A model generated the notes under the pieces. The model saw only the letters and a list, made by a program, of their open reading frames with translations, was not told where the DNA came from and did not search any database. From the NCBI GenBank assembly GCA_910587835.1, contig CAJUNQ010000118.1, positions 9,469-73,468 on the forward strand: a stretch of DNA of 64,000 nucleotides. Direction: 5' to 3'. The position numbers and the translations under genes are program-made. This document shows, in pieces, positions 34,473 through 42,926 of this stretch (positions within the stretch are counted from its first letter, which is position 1; each line of letters starts with the position of its first letter). Source of the DNA: an uncultured Oscillospiraceae bacterium. Its GTDB lineage: Bacteria > Bacillota > Clostridia > Oscillospirales > Acutalibacteraceae.

Positions 34473-35342
34473 CTATTGCACATCCAGATAGTTGATATAT
34501 TCTTCCAGACACATAGAGCGCTGCTGCATGGCCGCGGCGTTTTCACTGCCCACATACCGCAGTACGGTCAGGTCGGTGTCCAGGTCGGTAAAGTCCACCT
34601 TGTCCTCTGGGTAGCGGAACACAAAGCCAAACCGCCCCATATTATTCTTTAGCCAGGTGTAGGTCTTGGACTGGGTAAAGGTCTCCCGGTCCGCAGCCAG
34701 CCGCAGGCAGAGCCCGGTCTGAAAATCGCTCTCCCCAGCCATGGGGGTCTGGGAGCGGGCCTTGGTCTTTGCCATGATCGCGGTCAGGTCTCCGTCCTCC
34801 ATCAGCTGCTCTACCGTGGCCAGATAGCGCTTCTCCTGCTCCTCATAGGACACATAGCCGTCGGTAAAAATCAGCACATACCCGTCCTCCCGGGCAGCGG
34901 CGCTGAGCTGGCGCAGCGCGTCGGCAATGCGGCTGTCAACCTGCACATTGTCCACCTGAGTCAGCTCCGGCACATAATCCGCGGAGGGGGAGGTCTGGTT
35001 AATGGTGAACAGGTTCACCTCGTCACTGTATACGGGCAGACCGTTTTCATCGTAGACAGGCAGGGGAGCCTCGCTTGCGGCAGGGTCGGAGACGCTGGGG
35101 GCGGGGGGGAAGAGTTCCTGATGGAAGTAAGGCACCAGGTAGAACCAGAGGAAAAACCCGGCTATAACAGCCAACCCCAAAATGACCACAACCGCAACAA
35201 CCCGGGACCAGAGCTTGATGCGCCGGGCCGCTTGGTGCTGGGCCTGCTTTTCTTGTGAGACGAACACGCTGCGCCTGCCCCAGCCCAGCTGCGACCGGCT
35301 GGGGTTTCCAATCAGATATTGCTTTCGTCTGCGTCTGGCCAA
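34473..35342 (-). CDS. VanY-like (M15) protein lacking metal ligands
   Basis: A 289-residue single-pass membrane protein: basic N-terminus, a helix at about residues 34-57, a Pro/Ser linker, then an extracytoplasmic domain resembling D-alanyl-D-alanine carboxypeptidases of family M15B. The usual zinc motif S-x-H-x-x-G-x-A-x-D reads SDFQTGLCLR here, with Phe and Arg at the His and Asp positions, and E-x-W-H is replaced by DLTV before LRYVG. All metal ligands are thus missing, so it is probably a non-catalytic peptidoglycan binder. Start TTG 35342 follows AAAGGCGG; ATG 35408 behind a tightly spaced GGAGGG is the alternative. Confidence 0.72.
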   Translation of the reverse strand: MARRRRKQYLIGNPSRSQLGWGRRSVFVSQEKQAQHQAARRIKLWSRVVAVVVILGLAVIAGFFLWFYLVPYFHQELFPPAPSVSDPAASEAPLPVYDENGLPVYSDEVNLFTINQTSPSADYVPELTQVDNVQVDSRIADALRQLSAAAREDGYVLIFTDGYVSYEEQEKRYLATVEQLMEDGDLTAIMAKTKARSQTPMAGESDFQTGLCLRLAADRETFTQSKTYTWLKNNMGRFGFVFRYPEDKVDFTDLDTDLTVLRYVGSENAAAMQQRSMCLEEYINYLDVQ

Positions 35343-35426
35343 GGCGGCACCGCCTTTCTGTAGTAGTAGAATTTGAGCCCACGGGCGAGGGGCCAGTCCT
35401 GCTGGCATGTCCCTCCATATAAAAAT

Positions 35427-35455
35427 ATGATAGCACAAATCCTCCTGCCGGGCAA
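35427..35455 (-). promoter_or_regulatory. Promoter of M15-like gene
   Basis: On the minus strand TTGCCC (35455-35450), 17-bp spacer, TATCAT (35432-35427). Confidence 0.65.
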
Positions 35456-35543
35456 CCCCATATTTATCGCTCATGGGGCATATCGACTGTGAGGCTGGCT
35501 CTGCCGGCTCTTTGGACGCGGTAAAAAACACCCGGCGGGGGTA

Positions 35544-35572
35544 TTGCCCGATCAGGGGAAATCTGCTATAAT
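35544..35572 (+). promoter_or_regulatory. Promoter of transglutaminase-like gene
   Basis: TTGCCC (35544-35549), 17-bp spacer, TATAAT (35567-35572), leaving a leader of about 190 bases. A second -10 (TATACT, 35686-35691) could serve as a nearer start. Confidence 0.7.
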
Positions 35573-35767
35573 ATAGTATGTATGGAAGCATAGCTGAAGG
35601 CAGTTATGGAAGCAGCGGTTACAAAACTGGTTTTAAAATAACGAAAAACTTTCAAAATGCACTTCCATTTTGCGAGAGGCTGTGTTATACTTACAGCAAG
35701 AAAACAACAACACGGCCTGATGCGGAGAGAGCTCCGGAAAGGCTGCCAACGAAAAAGGAAGGTGTGA

Positions 35768-36769
35768 ATGATGAGTATTCTGAAACGAGTGGTTCCCCTG
35801 TTGCTGGCGGCTGCGCTGCTTGCCGGCTGTGGACAGACCGGGACCAATCCCAGCGCCGGGGACACCGGCCTGGAGGAAGAAGCCTATGTGGACATGATTG
35901 AGCTGGATGGGCTGGAGGAGATTGAAGACGAGGCGGTGGCCCTGGCCAGCAGCCCTGTGGCTTTGCTTAAGACCCTGAAGCCCGTGGCCTCCGGCAAAAA
36001 GGTGGAGAAGAACGAGAAGGCCAAAATCGACTACTCCAATGTGAAGGACGGCTATGTGATGGTCAACTTCACCGCAAACACCAAAAAGCGGCTGAAGGTT
36101 CAGATTCAGGGCCCCACCACCAAGTATACCTACGACCTGCCTGCCAAGGAGTGGACCACGTTCCCCCTGTCTGACGGGAACGGCAAATACAAGGTAGTGG
36201 TTTTTGAGAACACCTCCGGCACCAAGTATGCCCGGGTGCTCACCCTGAGCCTGGACGCCAAGTTCACCGACGAGTTCGCCCCGTTCCTGCGGTCGAACCA
36301 GTATGTGGACATTGAGGACGCCCCCAACACCATTGCCATGGCGGAAAAGCTGGCCGGCAAGGAAAAGGACCCCATGAAGAAGGTCGAGAAGATTTACGAC
36401 TATGTGGTGAAGAACTTCAAGTATGACACCAAGCGGGCGGAGACGGTGAAATCCGGCTACCTGCCTGTGCTGGACTCGGTGCTCAAGGAGAAGAAGGGCA
36501 TCTGCTTCGACTATGCGGCCATTATGACCGGTATGCTCCGCAGCCAGGGCGTGCCCTGCAAGCTGGTGGTAGGCTATGCCGGCAGCGTGTACCACGCCTG
36601 GATTCATGTGTGGAGCGAGAAGACCGGCTGGGTGGACGGCGCCATCTACTTCAACGGCAAGACCTGGCAGCGGATGGACCCCACCTTCGCGTCTACCAGC
36701 AACAGCAGCAAGAGCATCATGAAGTACATTGGCGACGGTTCCAACTACAGCCCGAAACTGATCTACTGA
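35768..36769 (+). CDS. Transglutaminase-like lipoprotein
   Basis: A 333-residue secreted lipoprotein (lipobox LLAGC, Cys at about residue 22) with an acidic linker, a beta-rich middle domain (about 70-165), and a C-terminal transglutaminase/protease-like domain. The catalytic triad is visible: Cys in KKGICFDYAAIMTGML, His in VYHAWIHVW and Asp in RMDPTF. Such proteins act on wall or surface proteins as cysteine proteases or cross-linkers; which one is unknown. ATG 35768 (or the next ATG) follows AAGGAAGGTG. Monocistronic. Confidence 0.85.
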   Translation: MMSILKRVVPLLLAAALLAGCGQTGTNPSAGDTGLEEEAYVDMIELDGLEEIEDEAVALASSPVALLKTLKPVASGKKVEKNEKAKIDYSNVKDGYVMVNFTANTKKRLKVQIQGPTTKYTYDLPAKEWTTFPLSDGNGKYKVVVFENTSGTKYARVLTLSLDAKFTDEFAPFLRSNQYVDIEDAPNTIAMAEKLAGKEKDPMKKVEKIYDYVVKNFKYDTKRAETVKSGYLPVLDSVLKEKKGICFDYAAIMTGMLRSQGVPCKLVVGYAGSVYHAWIHVWSEKTGWVDGAIYFNGKTWQRMDPTFASTSNSSKSIMKYIGDGSNYSPKLIY

Positions 36770-36814
36770 TTTACTGACAACAAGAGCCATGACTGATATG
36801 AACTGAGGGAGGGT

Positions 36815-36844
36815 CCCTGGCGAGAGCCGGGGGCTTTCTCTTTT
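36815..36844 (+). terminator. Terminator after transglutaminase-like gene
   Basis: CCCTGG (36815-36820) pairs with CCGGGG (36827-36832, one G-U pair) and is followed by GCTTTCTCTTTT. Confidence 0.55.
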
Positions 36845-36965
36845 GCCCAGGGAATTTTGCGGGGCCGATTCCTTTTCGGCTGGCAAAAGTAAAAACCTGG
36901 CCGGGCCAGTGGGAGAGCCTGTGGTTTTACCGTTCTATGGCAAGGGCTTCTTCTCCACTTCCCCC

Positions 36966-36994
36966 TTTACAATTTTCCGCAAATAAGGTAAAAT
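36966..36994 (+). promoter_or_regulatory. Promoter of pilus-like operon
   Basis: TTTACA (36966-36971), 17-bp spacer, TAAAAT (36989-36994). Confidence 0.75.
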
Positions 36995-37048
36995 AGACGG
37001 GTAAACATTCCGGGCGCGTTCCGCGTCTGTAAGGAGGCTGGTCATAAC

Positions 37049-38089
37049 TTGAATAAAAACCTGAGCAACGACAAGATATCCTCCCTCTGCCTGGAGCTCT
37101 CTCTGCTGCTCCACGCCGGCGTGGGCATGGGCGACGGCCTGGCCCTGATGGCTGAGGAGAGCGCTGGCAGCGAAAAGGAGCTGCTGGACGCCATGTCTGC
37201 CAAGGCGGACGAGGGCATGCCCCTCTCCGCTGTCATGCGGGCTGTAGAGGGCTTTCCCGCCTATGTCTGCGGCCTGGTGGAGGTGGGGGAGCAGTCCGGC
37301 CGGTTGGAGGACGCTTTGACCGCCCTCTCCGGCTATTATGAGGACCGGGCCCGGATGGACCGGCGGGTGCGCAGCGCGCTGCTGTATCCTGCTGTGATGC
37401 TGGCTTTGATGCTGGTGGTCATCACCGTGCTGCTGGTGCAGGTGCTGCCTATTTTTGAGGACGTGTACGCCTCTTTGGGCGGGCGGCTTACCGGGGTGGC
37501 GGGGGGCCTGCTGGCCATCGGCCAGTGGCTGGACAGCGCCATGCCTGTGCTGCTGGCGTTGTTGGGGCTTGCGCTGGTGTTCTTTGGGCTGTTCGCGGCA
37601 GCGGGCGGCTTTCGGGAGAAAATGCTGGCCCTGTGGCGGGGCCGCCGGGGAGACAAGGGGCTCTCGCGCAAAATGAACAACGCCCGGGTAGCCCAGGCGT
37701 TGGCCATGGGCATGGCAAGCGGCCTGCCCATGGAGGACGCTGTCACCCTGGCGGGGAACCTGATGGAGGACGTGCCCCCTGCCCAGGCCCGCTGCCTGGC
37801 CTGCCGGGACCGGCTGGACCAGGGAGACAGCTTGAGCGCCGCCATGAAGGAGAGCGGCCTGCTGCCTGCCGCCCAGTGCCGTTTGCTGGAATTGGGCCAG
37901 CGCAGCGGCGCAGGGGACACTGCCATGGAGAAGCTGGCCCGGGACCTGGCCCAGGAGAGCGAGGCCGCGCTGGAAGACCGGGTGAGCCGGGTAGAGCCTG
38001 CGCTGGTGCTGGTGTGCTCCATTTTGGTGGGGATGATTCTGCTCTCTGTGATGCTGCCGCTGATGAACATCATGGCGGCAATCGGGTGA
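37049..38089 (+). CDS. PilC/GspF-type pilus platform protein
   Basis: A 346-residue inner-membrane platform protein of type IV pilus/type II secretion machines. Two GspF modules are visible, with EVGEQSGRLEDALTAL in the first and ELGQRSGAGDTAMEKLA in the second; three membrane segments are clear (about 112-133, 155-180, 323-345). Start TTG 37049 lies 11 bases after AAGGAGG, a little far; no better start is seen. It heads an operon of tightly packed genes for a pilus-like structure. Confidence 0.88.
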   Translation: MNKNLSNDKISSLCLELSLLLHAGVGMGDGLALMAEESAGSEKELLDAMSAKADEGMPLSAVMRAVEGFPAYVCGLVEVGEQSGRLEDALTALSGYYEDRARMDRRVRSALLYPAVMLALMLVVITVLLVQVLPIFEDVYASLGGRLTGVAGGLLAIGQWLDSAMPVLLALLGLALVFFGLFAAAGGFREKMLALWRGRRGDKGLSRKMNNARVAQALAMGMASGLPMEDAVTLAGNLMEDVPPAQARCLACRDRLDQGDSLSAAMKESGLLPAAQCRLLELGQRSGAGDTAMEKLARDLAQESEAALEDRVSRVEPALVLVCSILVGMILLSVMLPLMNIMAAIG

Positions 38090-38093
38090 CGGC

Positions 38094-38417
38094 ATGGGCC
38101 GGAGAATAGCCCGGTGGGGCGGGCTGCTGAAGCCGCTTTGCTCGGTGCTGGCGGCAGGAGCCGTGCTGGCGTTTTTTGTGACAGCAGTGGGCAGCCTGCA
38201 GAGCGGCCAGTCCGCCGAGGGCCTGCGCCAGCTGGAAGAGGCCCTGCGCAAGGGCTGCGTCACCTGCTACGCCACCGAAGGGGCGTACCCCACAAGCCTA
38301 AAATACCTGGAAGAACGCTACGGCGTACAGATTGACCGGGAACGCTATGACGTGCACTACACGGCCTTTGCGGAAAACCTGATGCCGGATATCACAGTAT
38401 TGGAAAAAACGCCATGA
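38094..38417 (+). CDS. Pseudopilin-like membrane protein
   Basis: A 107-residue protein with one N-terminal helix (about 13-33) and a short soluble domain (ATEGAYPTSLKYLEERYGV) of the kind found in minor pilus-operon proteins. It lacks a clear prepilin cleavage site with the usual Gly-Phe and Glu5. It starts four bases after the PilC-like stop and overlaps the next gene by ATGA, so translation is coupled. Recognised by context rather than by a firm domain. Confidence 0.65.
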   Translation: MGRRIARWGGLLKPLCSVLAAGAVLAFFVTAVGSLQSGQSAEGLRQLEEALRKGCVTCYATEGAYPTSLKYLEERYGVQIDRERYDVHYTAFAENLMPDITVLEKTP

Positions 38418-38914
38418 TGAATAGAAGAACAGTCAAACATAATATAGACGGGCTGGCGGCGCTGTTGCTGTTTGCGGTGTTTGCCGTATGTATTCTGATG
38501 GTGCTGCTCACCGGGGCCGACGCCTACCGGCGGCTCACCAACCGGGACAGCGCAGCCCACGCCCAGCGCACGGCGGTGCAGTATGTGGCCCAGCGGGTGC
38601 GCCAGGCGGACCGGCTGGACGGGGTGGAGCTGGAGGACTTTGAAGGGGTGCAGGCCCTGGTGTTGGGGGCGGGGGAGGAGTATGTCACCCGCATCTATTG
38701 CTATGACGGCAGTTTGATGGAGCTGTACAGCGCCCCTGCCGACGGCCTGGGCCCTGCCGACGGCGAGCGTATTATGGCCGCGCAGGCCATGGAGCTGAGC
38801 GCCCAGGAGACAAATGGCGGCGAGACGCTGACCGTGGCCATTACTCAGGCGGACGGCCAGCGGGATGAGCTGGTGTTGAGCCTGCGCAGCGGAGAGGGGT
38901 GGAATACAAAATGA
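38414..38914 (+). CDS. Pilus-operon DUF4860-like protein
   Basis: A 166-residue protein with an N-terminal helix (LAALLLFAVFAVCILMVLL) and a soluble domain beginning with a helical stretch of Arg/Gln (AQRTAVQYVAQRVRQAD) followed by beta strands. It resembles DUF4860 proteins found beside pilus genes and looks like a minor pseudopilin. It overlaps both neighbours by 4 bp (ATGA). Confidence 0.65.
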   Translation: MMNRRTVKHNIDGLAALLLFAVFAVCILMVLLTGADAYRRLTNRDSAAHAQRTAVQYVAQRVRQADRLDGVELEDFEGVQALVLGAGEEYVTRIYCYDGSLMELYSAPADGLGPADGERIMAAQAMELSAQETNGGETLTVAITQADGQRDELVLSLRSGEGWNTK

Positions 38915-39333
38915 AAAGCAAGGCCCCTTTGATTATGATGGAGCAGATGGTGATGATTCTGGTGTTCGCCCTGGCGGCGGCGCTGTGCCTGCAAGCCTTT
39001 GTGCTGTCGGACAGTATGTCCCGGGAGGGACAGCGCAGGGACAAGGCGGTGCTGCTGTGCCAGAACCTGGCGGAGGAGTGCAAGGCCAGCGGGCACGCTG
39101 GGGAAAATGTCATCCCAGTGCCGGATGCCAGTGGAGAAATCTCCTCTGCGCCGGTATACTACTATGATGAGAATAGCCAGCTTACAGAAAGCCCCTCGGT
39201 CTACCATGTGGAGGCGGTGCGGATTTCGTCGGATGTGCCGGCTTTGGCCCGGGCCCAGGTGACGGCCTATGACGAAGCGACCGGCAAAGAGCTGTTTTCC
39301 ATGGAATTTGCTTGGCAGGAGGAAGACGGATGA
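38911..39333 (+). CDS. Pseudopilin-like protein
   Basis: A 140-residue protein with an N-terminal hydrophobic helix (MVMILVFALAAALCLQAFVL) and a soluble domain with an alpha-stem (RDKAVLLCQNLAEECKA). The shape fits a minor pilin although the classical cleavage motif is absent. ATG 38911 overlaps the preceding stop (ATGA); a GTG at 38899 is also in frame. Role in the pilus-like apparatus is inferred from the operon. Confidence 0.65.
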   Translation: MKSKAPLIMMEQMVMILVFALAAALCLQAFVLSDSMSREGQRRDKAVLLCQNLAEECKASGHAGENVIPVPDASGEISSAPVYYYDENSQLTESPSVYHVEAVRISSDVPALARAQVTAYDEATGKELFSMEFAWQEEDG

Positions 39334-39740
39334 CGGGCAGACGGGAGAAATCAAACTTTTCGCCCCCGGCGTTGGGGGGGAGTTCTCTGCTGGTGGTGTT
39401 CGCGGTGCTGAGCCTGACGGTGTTTGCCCTGCTGAGCCTTTCCACCGTGCGGGCCGACCAGCGGCTGGGGGAGGCCTCGGCCAAGGCGGTGAAAGCCTAT
39501 TATGCCGCCGACAGCCAGGCGCAGGAGATTCTGGCCCGGCTGCGGCTGGGGGAGACCCCGGATGGCGTTGCCGTCAGCGGAGACCGGTATACATACCGCT
39601 GCCAGATTTCAGAGACCCAGGCCTTGGAGGTGGAGCTGCAAATGGATGAGTCCGGCAGCTTTGTTGTTCAGCGTTGGCAGGCTGTGTCAACCGTGGAATG
39701 GGAGGGCGCAGACGACATGGAGGTCTGGCAGGGCTCATGA
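39330..39740 (+). CDS. Pseudopilin-like protein
   Basis: A 136-residue protein with a basic N-terminus, a helix (SLLVVFAVLSLTVFALLSLS) and a stem with KAVKAYYAADSQAQEILARL, a pattern seen in PilX-type minor pilins. ATG 39330 overlaps the upstream stop by ATGA and follows GGAGGAAG. The last gene before a 236-bp gap to the PilT-like ATPase. Confidence 0.65.
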   Translation: MTGRREKSNFSPPALGGSSLLVVFAVLSLTVFALLSLSTVRADQRLGEASAKAVKAYYAADSQAQEILARLRLGETPDGVAVSGDRYTYRCQISETQALEVELQMDESGSFVVQRWQAVSTVEWEGADDMEVWQGS

Positions 39741-39976
39741 CAGAGCGCGGCGGAGTTGGACTGCCGCACACAACAAAGGCGAGAAAACAGGGGCGGCGGC
39801 ATGGGCTTCTCGAGCCAGTGGACTGCGTTACCTTGTTTTCCTTTATAGGGCAAGCCTGCTTTAAAACCAGAGGGATGACGGGGCCTGATGCGCGAAGACA
39901 GCCCCCGGGGTTTTACAGCTACATGGATCAAAAAGCACGACCAACCGCTTGCGTCACACCATCAGGAGGTACTTAT

Positions 39977-41038
39977 ATGCAGAGAGTGGAGGAATATTTC
40001 CGCCGGGCCGTGGAAGACGGCGCGTCGGACCTGTTTATTATCAGCGGCAGTCCGGTGTGTGAAAAGCTGGATAAGCGCCTGCACATGATTGGCAGCGAGG
40101 TGCTTTTTCCCCAGCACACCAAGGAGCTTATTACAGAAATATATCAGCTGGCCGAGCGAGATATCCAGCGTTTTGAGGAGGAGGGGGACGACGACTTCTC
40201 CTGCGCGGTGCCGGGCCTGGCGCGTTTTCGGGTAAATACCTATAAGCAGCGGGGCTCTATGGCGGCGGTGGTGCGGGTGGTGGCCTTTGACATTCCCGAC
40301 TGGCGCACCCTGCACATCCCCGAGGGGGTGATGGAGCTGGCGGACCTGACCCACGGCATGGTGCTGGTCACCGGCACGGCGGGCAGCGGCAAGTCGACCA
40401 CCCAGGCCTGCATTATCGACAGAATCAACCAGACCCGGGAGGCCCATGTCATCACCCTGGAGGACCCCATTGAGCACCTGCACCGCAACCGTAAGAGCAT
40501 TGTCAGCCAGCGGGAGATTGCCATTGACACCCATGACTATCTGGCGGCGCTGCGGGCCTGTCTCCGTCAGGCTCCAGACGTGATGCTGCTGGGAGAGATG
40601 CGGGACCACGAGACCATCCGCACCGCCATGACAGCGGCGGAGACCGGGCACCTGCTTATTGCCACCTTGCACACCAAGGGGGCTGTGAACACCATTGACC
40701 GTATTGTGGATACCTTCCCCGGAGACCAGCAGGGACAGGTGCGGGTGCAGCTCTCTATGGTGCTGCAGGCGGTGGTGAGCCAGCAGCTGCTGCCTGACAA
40801 AAACGGCGGCCTGGTGCCTGCCTATGAGATCATGCGCATTAACGACGCTATCCGCAATATGATCCGGGACAGCGGCAAGACCCACCAGATTGACGGGGCC
40901 ATTGCCTCCGGCGGCGGAGAGGGGATGATCAGCATGGATCAGTCCATTATGAAGCTGTATCAGGCTGGGCTGATTGAGAAGCAGACCGTGCTGGACTATG
41001 CCGGCAACCCGGAGTCCCTGAAGCGGCGGCTGGGTTAA
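39977..41038 (+). CDS. pilT: PilT-type pilus ATPase
   Basis: A 353-residue hexameric ATPase of the PilT/GspE superfamily, closest to twitching ATPases that retract type IV pili. Walker A is GTAGSGKST, the Asp box follows in ITLEDPIEHLH, Walker B is DVMLLGEMRD and the His box is HLLIATLHTKGAVNTIDRI. The AIRNMIRD motif, usual near the PilT C-terminus, is present. ATG 39977 follows AGGAGGT. No PilB extension ATPase or PilD peptidase lies in the window, so it may work with machinery elsewhere or be the only motor. Confidence 0.88.
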   Translation: MQRVEEYFRRAVEDGASDLFIISGSPVCEKLDKRLHMIGSEVLFPQHTKELITEIYQLAERDIQRFEEEGDDDFSCAVPGLARFRVNTYKQRGSMAAVVRVVAFDIPDWRTLHIPEGVMELADLTHGMVLVTGTAGSGKSTTQACIIDRINQTREAHVITLEDPIEHLHRNRKSIVSQREIAIDTHDYLAALRACLRQAPDVMLLGEMRDHETIRTAMTAAETGHLLIATLHTKGAVNTIDRIVDTFPGDQQGQVRVQLSMVLQAVVSQQLLPDKNGGLVPAYEIMRINDAIRNMIRDSGKTHQIDGAIASGGGEGMISMDQSIMKLYQAGLIEKQTVLDYAGNPESLKRRLG

Positions 41039-41050
41039 AATGGGAAAAGC

Positions 41051-41082
41051 AAACGGCCCGGGGAATGCCCCAGGCCGTTTTT
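41051..41082 (+). terminator. Terminator of pilus-like operon
   Basis: AAACGGCC (41051-41058) pairs with GGCCGTTT (41073-41080), then TT. Inner GGG/CCC pairs extend it. Confidence 0.85.
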
Positions 41083-41161
41083 GTATGCTCTTTTGTTGAC
41101 TGGGTTGACGAACTAATCAGGAGAGTGGTCAAGGCACAGCATGGTTGACTTATGCCTAGCC

Positions 41162-41806
41162 TTACTTACTTTCGCCCTTGACATGCTCCTGCAGCTTGCG
41201 GCAGAGGGGGAAGATCAGCCCTCCGGCGGCGTTCCCCACAGTCATAATAAGAATAGCCAGCAGAGCCTGGCCATTCCATACCCCGGCCACGGAGAAGTAG
41301 AACATATTCGCCACACAGTGCTCAAAGCCCACCATCACAAACACGGCCACCCCCAAAAACAGTCCCAGATATTTGCCCAGGCTGTGGGGGTTGTTCCGGT
41401 AGCTCTCTACCGCAAAATAGATGAGAATGTTGCAGAACACCGCCAGAATGAACAGGCTTAGAGGCGAGTCTGCCAGCTTGGCCTGGCAGATGCTCCCGGC
41501 CTTTTCCGCCCAGTCCAGCCGGGTGAGGGCCAGGGCGCTGCCGGAGAGCCAGGCGCCCAGAAAATTCCCCAGCCAAATCAGCCCACAGCTCATGAGATAG
41601 GCAGGCGGGTTGTCCAGCGCATAGCAGATTTTGCCGGTAAACAGGTTCAGCCCCAAGGTGCACACGGCGAACAGCCCCACAGAGAACAGAGAGGCTCCCA
41701 CAGCCCGGCTGTCGCTGGCCAGAAAGGCCGCGCCCCCAATGGAGATGGCGACTCCGGCCAGCACAGCGTAAATAAAGGTGGTCAGATGTGACAGTAAGTT
41801 TTTCAT
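41162..41806 (-). CDS. Formate/nitrite transporter (FNT) family
   Basis: A 214-residue membrane channel of the formate/nitrite family with six hydrophobic segments and the family loops GLNLFTGKICYAL and GFEHCVANMFYFSV. It should form a pentamer conducting formate, nitrite or hydrosulfide. ATG 41806 is followed at once by helix 1; in-frame sequence upstream is not coding. It is somewhat shorter than FocA (about 285). No formate lyase or nitrite gene is adjacent. Confidence 0.85.
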   Translation of the reverse strand: MKNLLSHLTTFIYAVLAGVAISIGGAAFLASDSRAVGASLFSVGLFAVCTLGLNLFTGKICYALDNPPAYLMSCGLIWLGNFLGAWLSGSALALTRLDWAEKAGSICQAKLADSPLSLFILAVFCNILIYFAVESYRNNPHSLGKYLGLFLGVAVFVMVGFEHCVANMFYFSVAGVWNGQALLAILIMTVGNAAGGLIFPLCRKLQEHVKGESK

Positions 41807-41950
41807 GGATGAAGCGCTCCCATTCTCTTTTTTTACATTATACCGGAGGATGGGGAAAATTGCAACATTTTCCCTGGCTTTGGAAGGACGGGGGAAAGCC
41901 CGCGCGAACCGCACTCCCCAAGCTGGCGGACGCTCGGGCCCTTCAGGGGC

Positions 41951-42838
41951 TCAGGCATACACCTCTACCAGTCTGCCCATAACCACCAGGCGTTGGTCAT
42001 AGCCGCTTCTGGGGCAGGTGGAGAGGGTGACGAAAGCATCGTCCTCAGCGGGGATGATGTTGGTCTGAATGGTGGAGCGCTCCAGGCAGTAGTCGATGAA
42101 GTCCTGCTTGTGCTCCTCCAGGTCCAGCCGGTAGACAAGGCCTGTAACGTCAGCCTCAAAGGCTGCAAAAATCTCATACTCCCGCACCAGCGTCCCGTCC
42201 GCTATGTAGAAATAAGGGTGCTCCTGCCAAAAGCTCTGGTCCTCATAAAACCGCAGCACCCCGAACATGGAGTCATTGTCCAAGCGGTGGCCGTACACCA
42301 GGGTGTGGAAGTCCAGAAAGTCGGGGCTGTTGGTGCACTCTAAAAAGATGGAGCCGCACACATTGTACCCACCGTTCCAGGAGTGGTCCAGGTAGAACTG
42401 GTTATTCTGGGTGTGAAGCAGGGGATAGGACAGGACGCCGGGAATGTCCAGCCAGCCCGCCACTTCAGGATTGATGGCCCGCAGAGCGTCCAGGTCCATC
42501 CAGGTCAAAGGCTCGGCCTCTGGGGGGAGGGCCTCCTGTGGCCTCCCGGTCTCCTCTGTATCCTCGGGGGGAGACTCCGGGGAGGCAGGGGTGGACAGGC
42601 CCCCTTCACCTTCCGGCGTGCTGTCTTCCAGGCGGGAGCTGGCGGGAGGCGGGGAAGGGCTGTCCGCCGGGGCGCGGGCGTTGTTGGGCCGGGCGAGGCC
42701 GGCCACCTGCAGAGCATCCTCATAGTCTCCGGCGCTGCGGGAATATTCCACCTGCCGGAAGATCAGCATACCCCCGCTGAACAGGAAAACCGCTGCCAGC
42801 AGCACAGTCAACAGTTTGTATAGGGTTTTTCTTGACAT
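41951..42838 (-). CDS. Class B sortase
   Basis: A 295-residue sortase that attaches surface proteins to the cell wall. N-terminal membrane anchor (about 8-27), a long Pro/Glu/Ser-rich linker (about 45-115), then the transpeptidase domain: His in HTLVYGHRL, Cys in VTLSTCPRSGYD and Arg in QRLVVMGR. TLSTC with a long region before it is typical of class B. ATG 42838 follows GGAGAG. It lies 88 bases downstream of the large LPxTG-type protein and probably anchors it; a GC-rich hairpin between them may modulate expression. Confidence 0.9.
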   Translation of the reverse strand: MSRKTLYKLLTVLLAAVFLFSGGMLIFRQVEYSRSAGDYEDALQVAGLARPNNARAPADSPSPPPASSRLEDSTPEGEGGLSTPASPESPPEDTEETGRPQEALPPEAEPLTWMDLDALRAINPEVAGWLDIPGVLSYPLLHTQNNQFYLDHSWNGGYNVCGSIFLECTNSPDFLDFHTLVYGHRLDNDSMFGVLRFYEDQSFWQEHPYFYIADGTLVREYEIFAAFEADVTGLVYRLDLEEHKQDFIDYCLERSTIQTNIIPAEDDAFVTLSTCPRSGYDQRLVVMGRLVEVYA

Positions 42839-42859
42839 AGCATCTCTCCAAAACAGAAC

Positions 42860-42885
42860 GCCGGGGCCAGCAGCCTGGCCCCGGC
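42860..42885. terminator. GC-rich hairpin between adhesin and sortase
   Basis: GCCGGGGCCA (42860-42869) pairs perfectly with TGGCCCCGGC (42876-42885). The six-T run is on the plus side; on the minus transcript it is followed only by GTTCTGTTTTGG, so termination there would be partial. Confidence 0.55.
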
Positions 42886-42926
42886 TTTTTTCATGGATTT
42901 TCAGGACTTACGACGATCAGGGGCAA

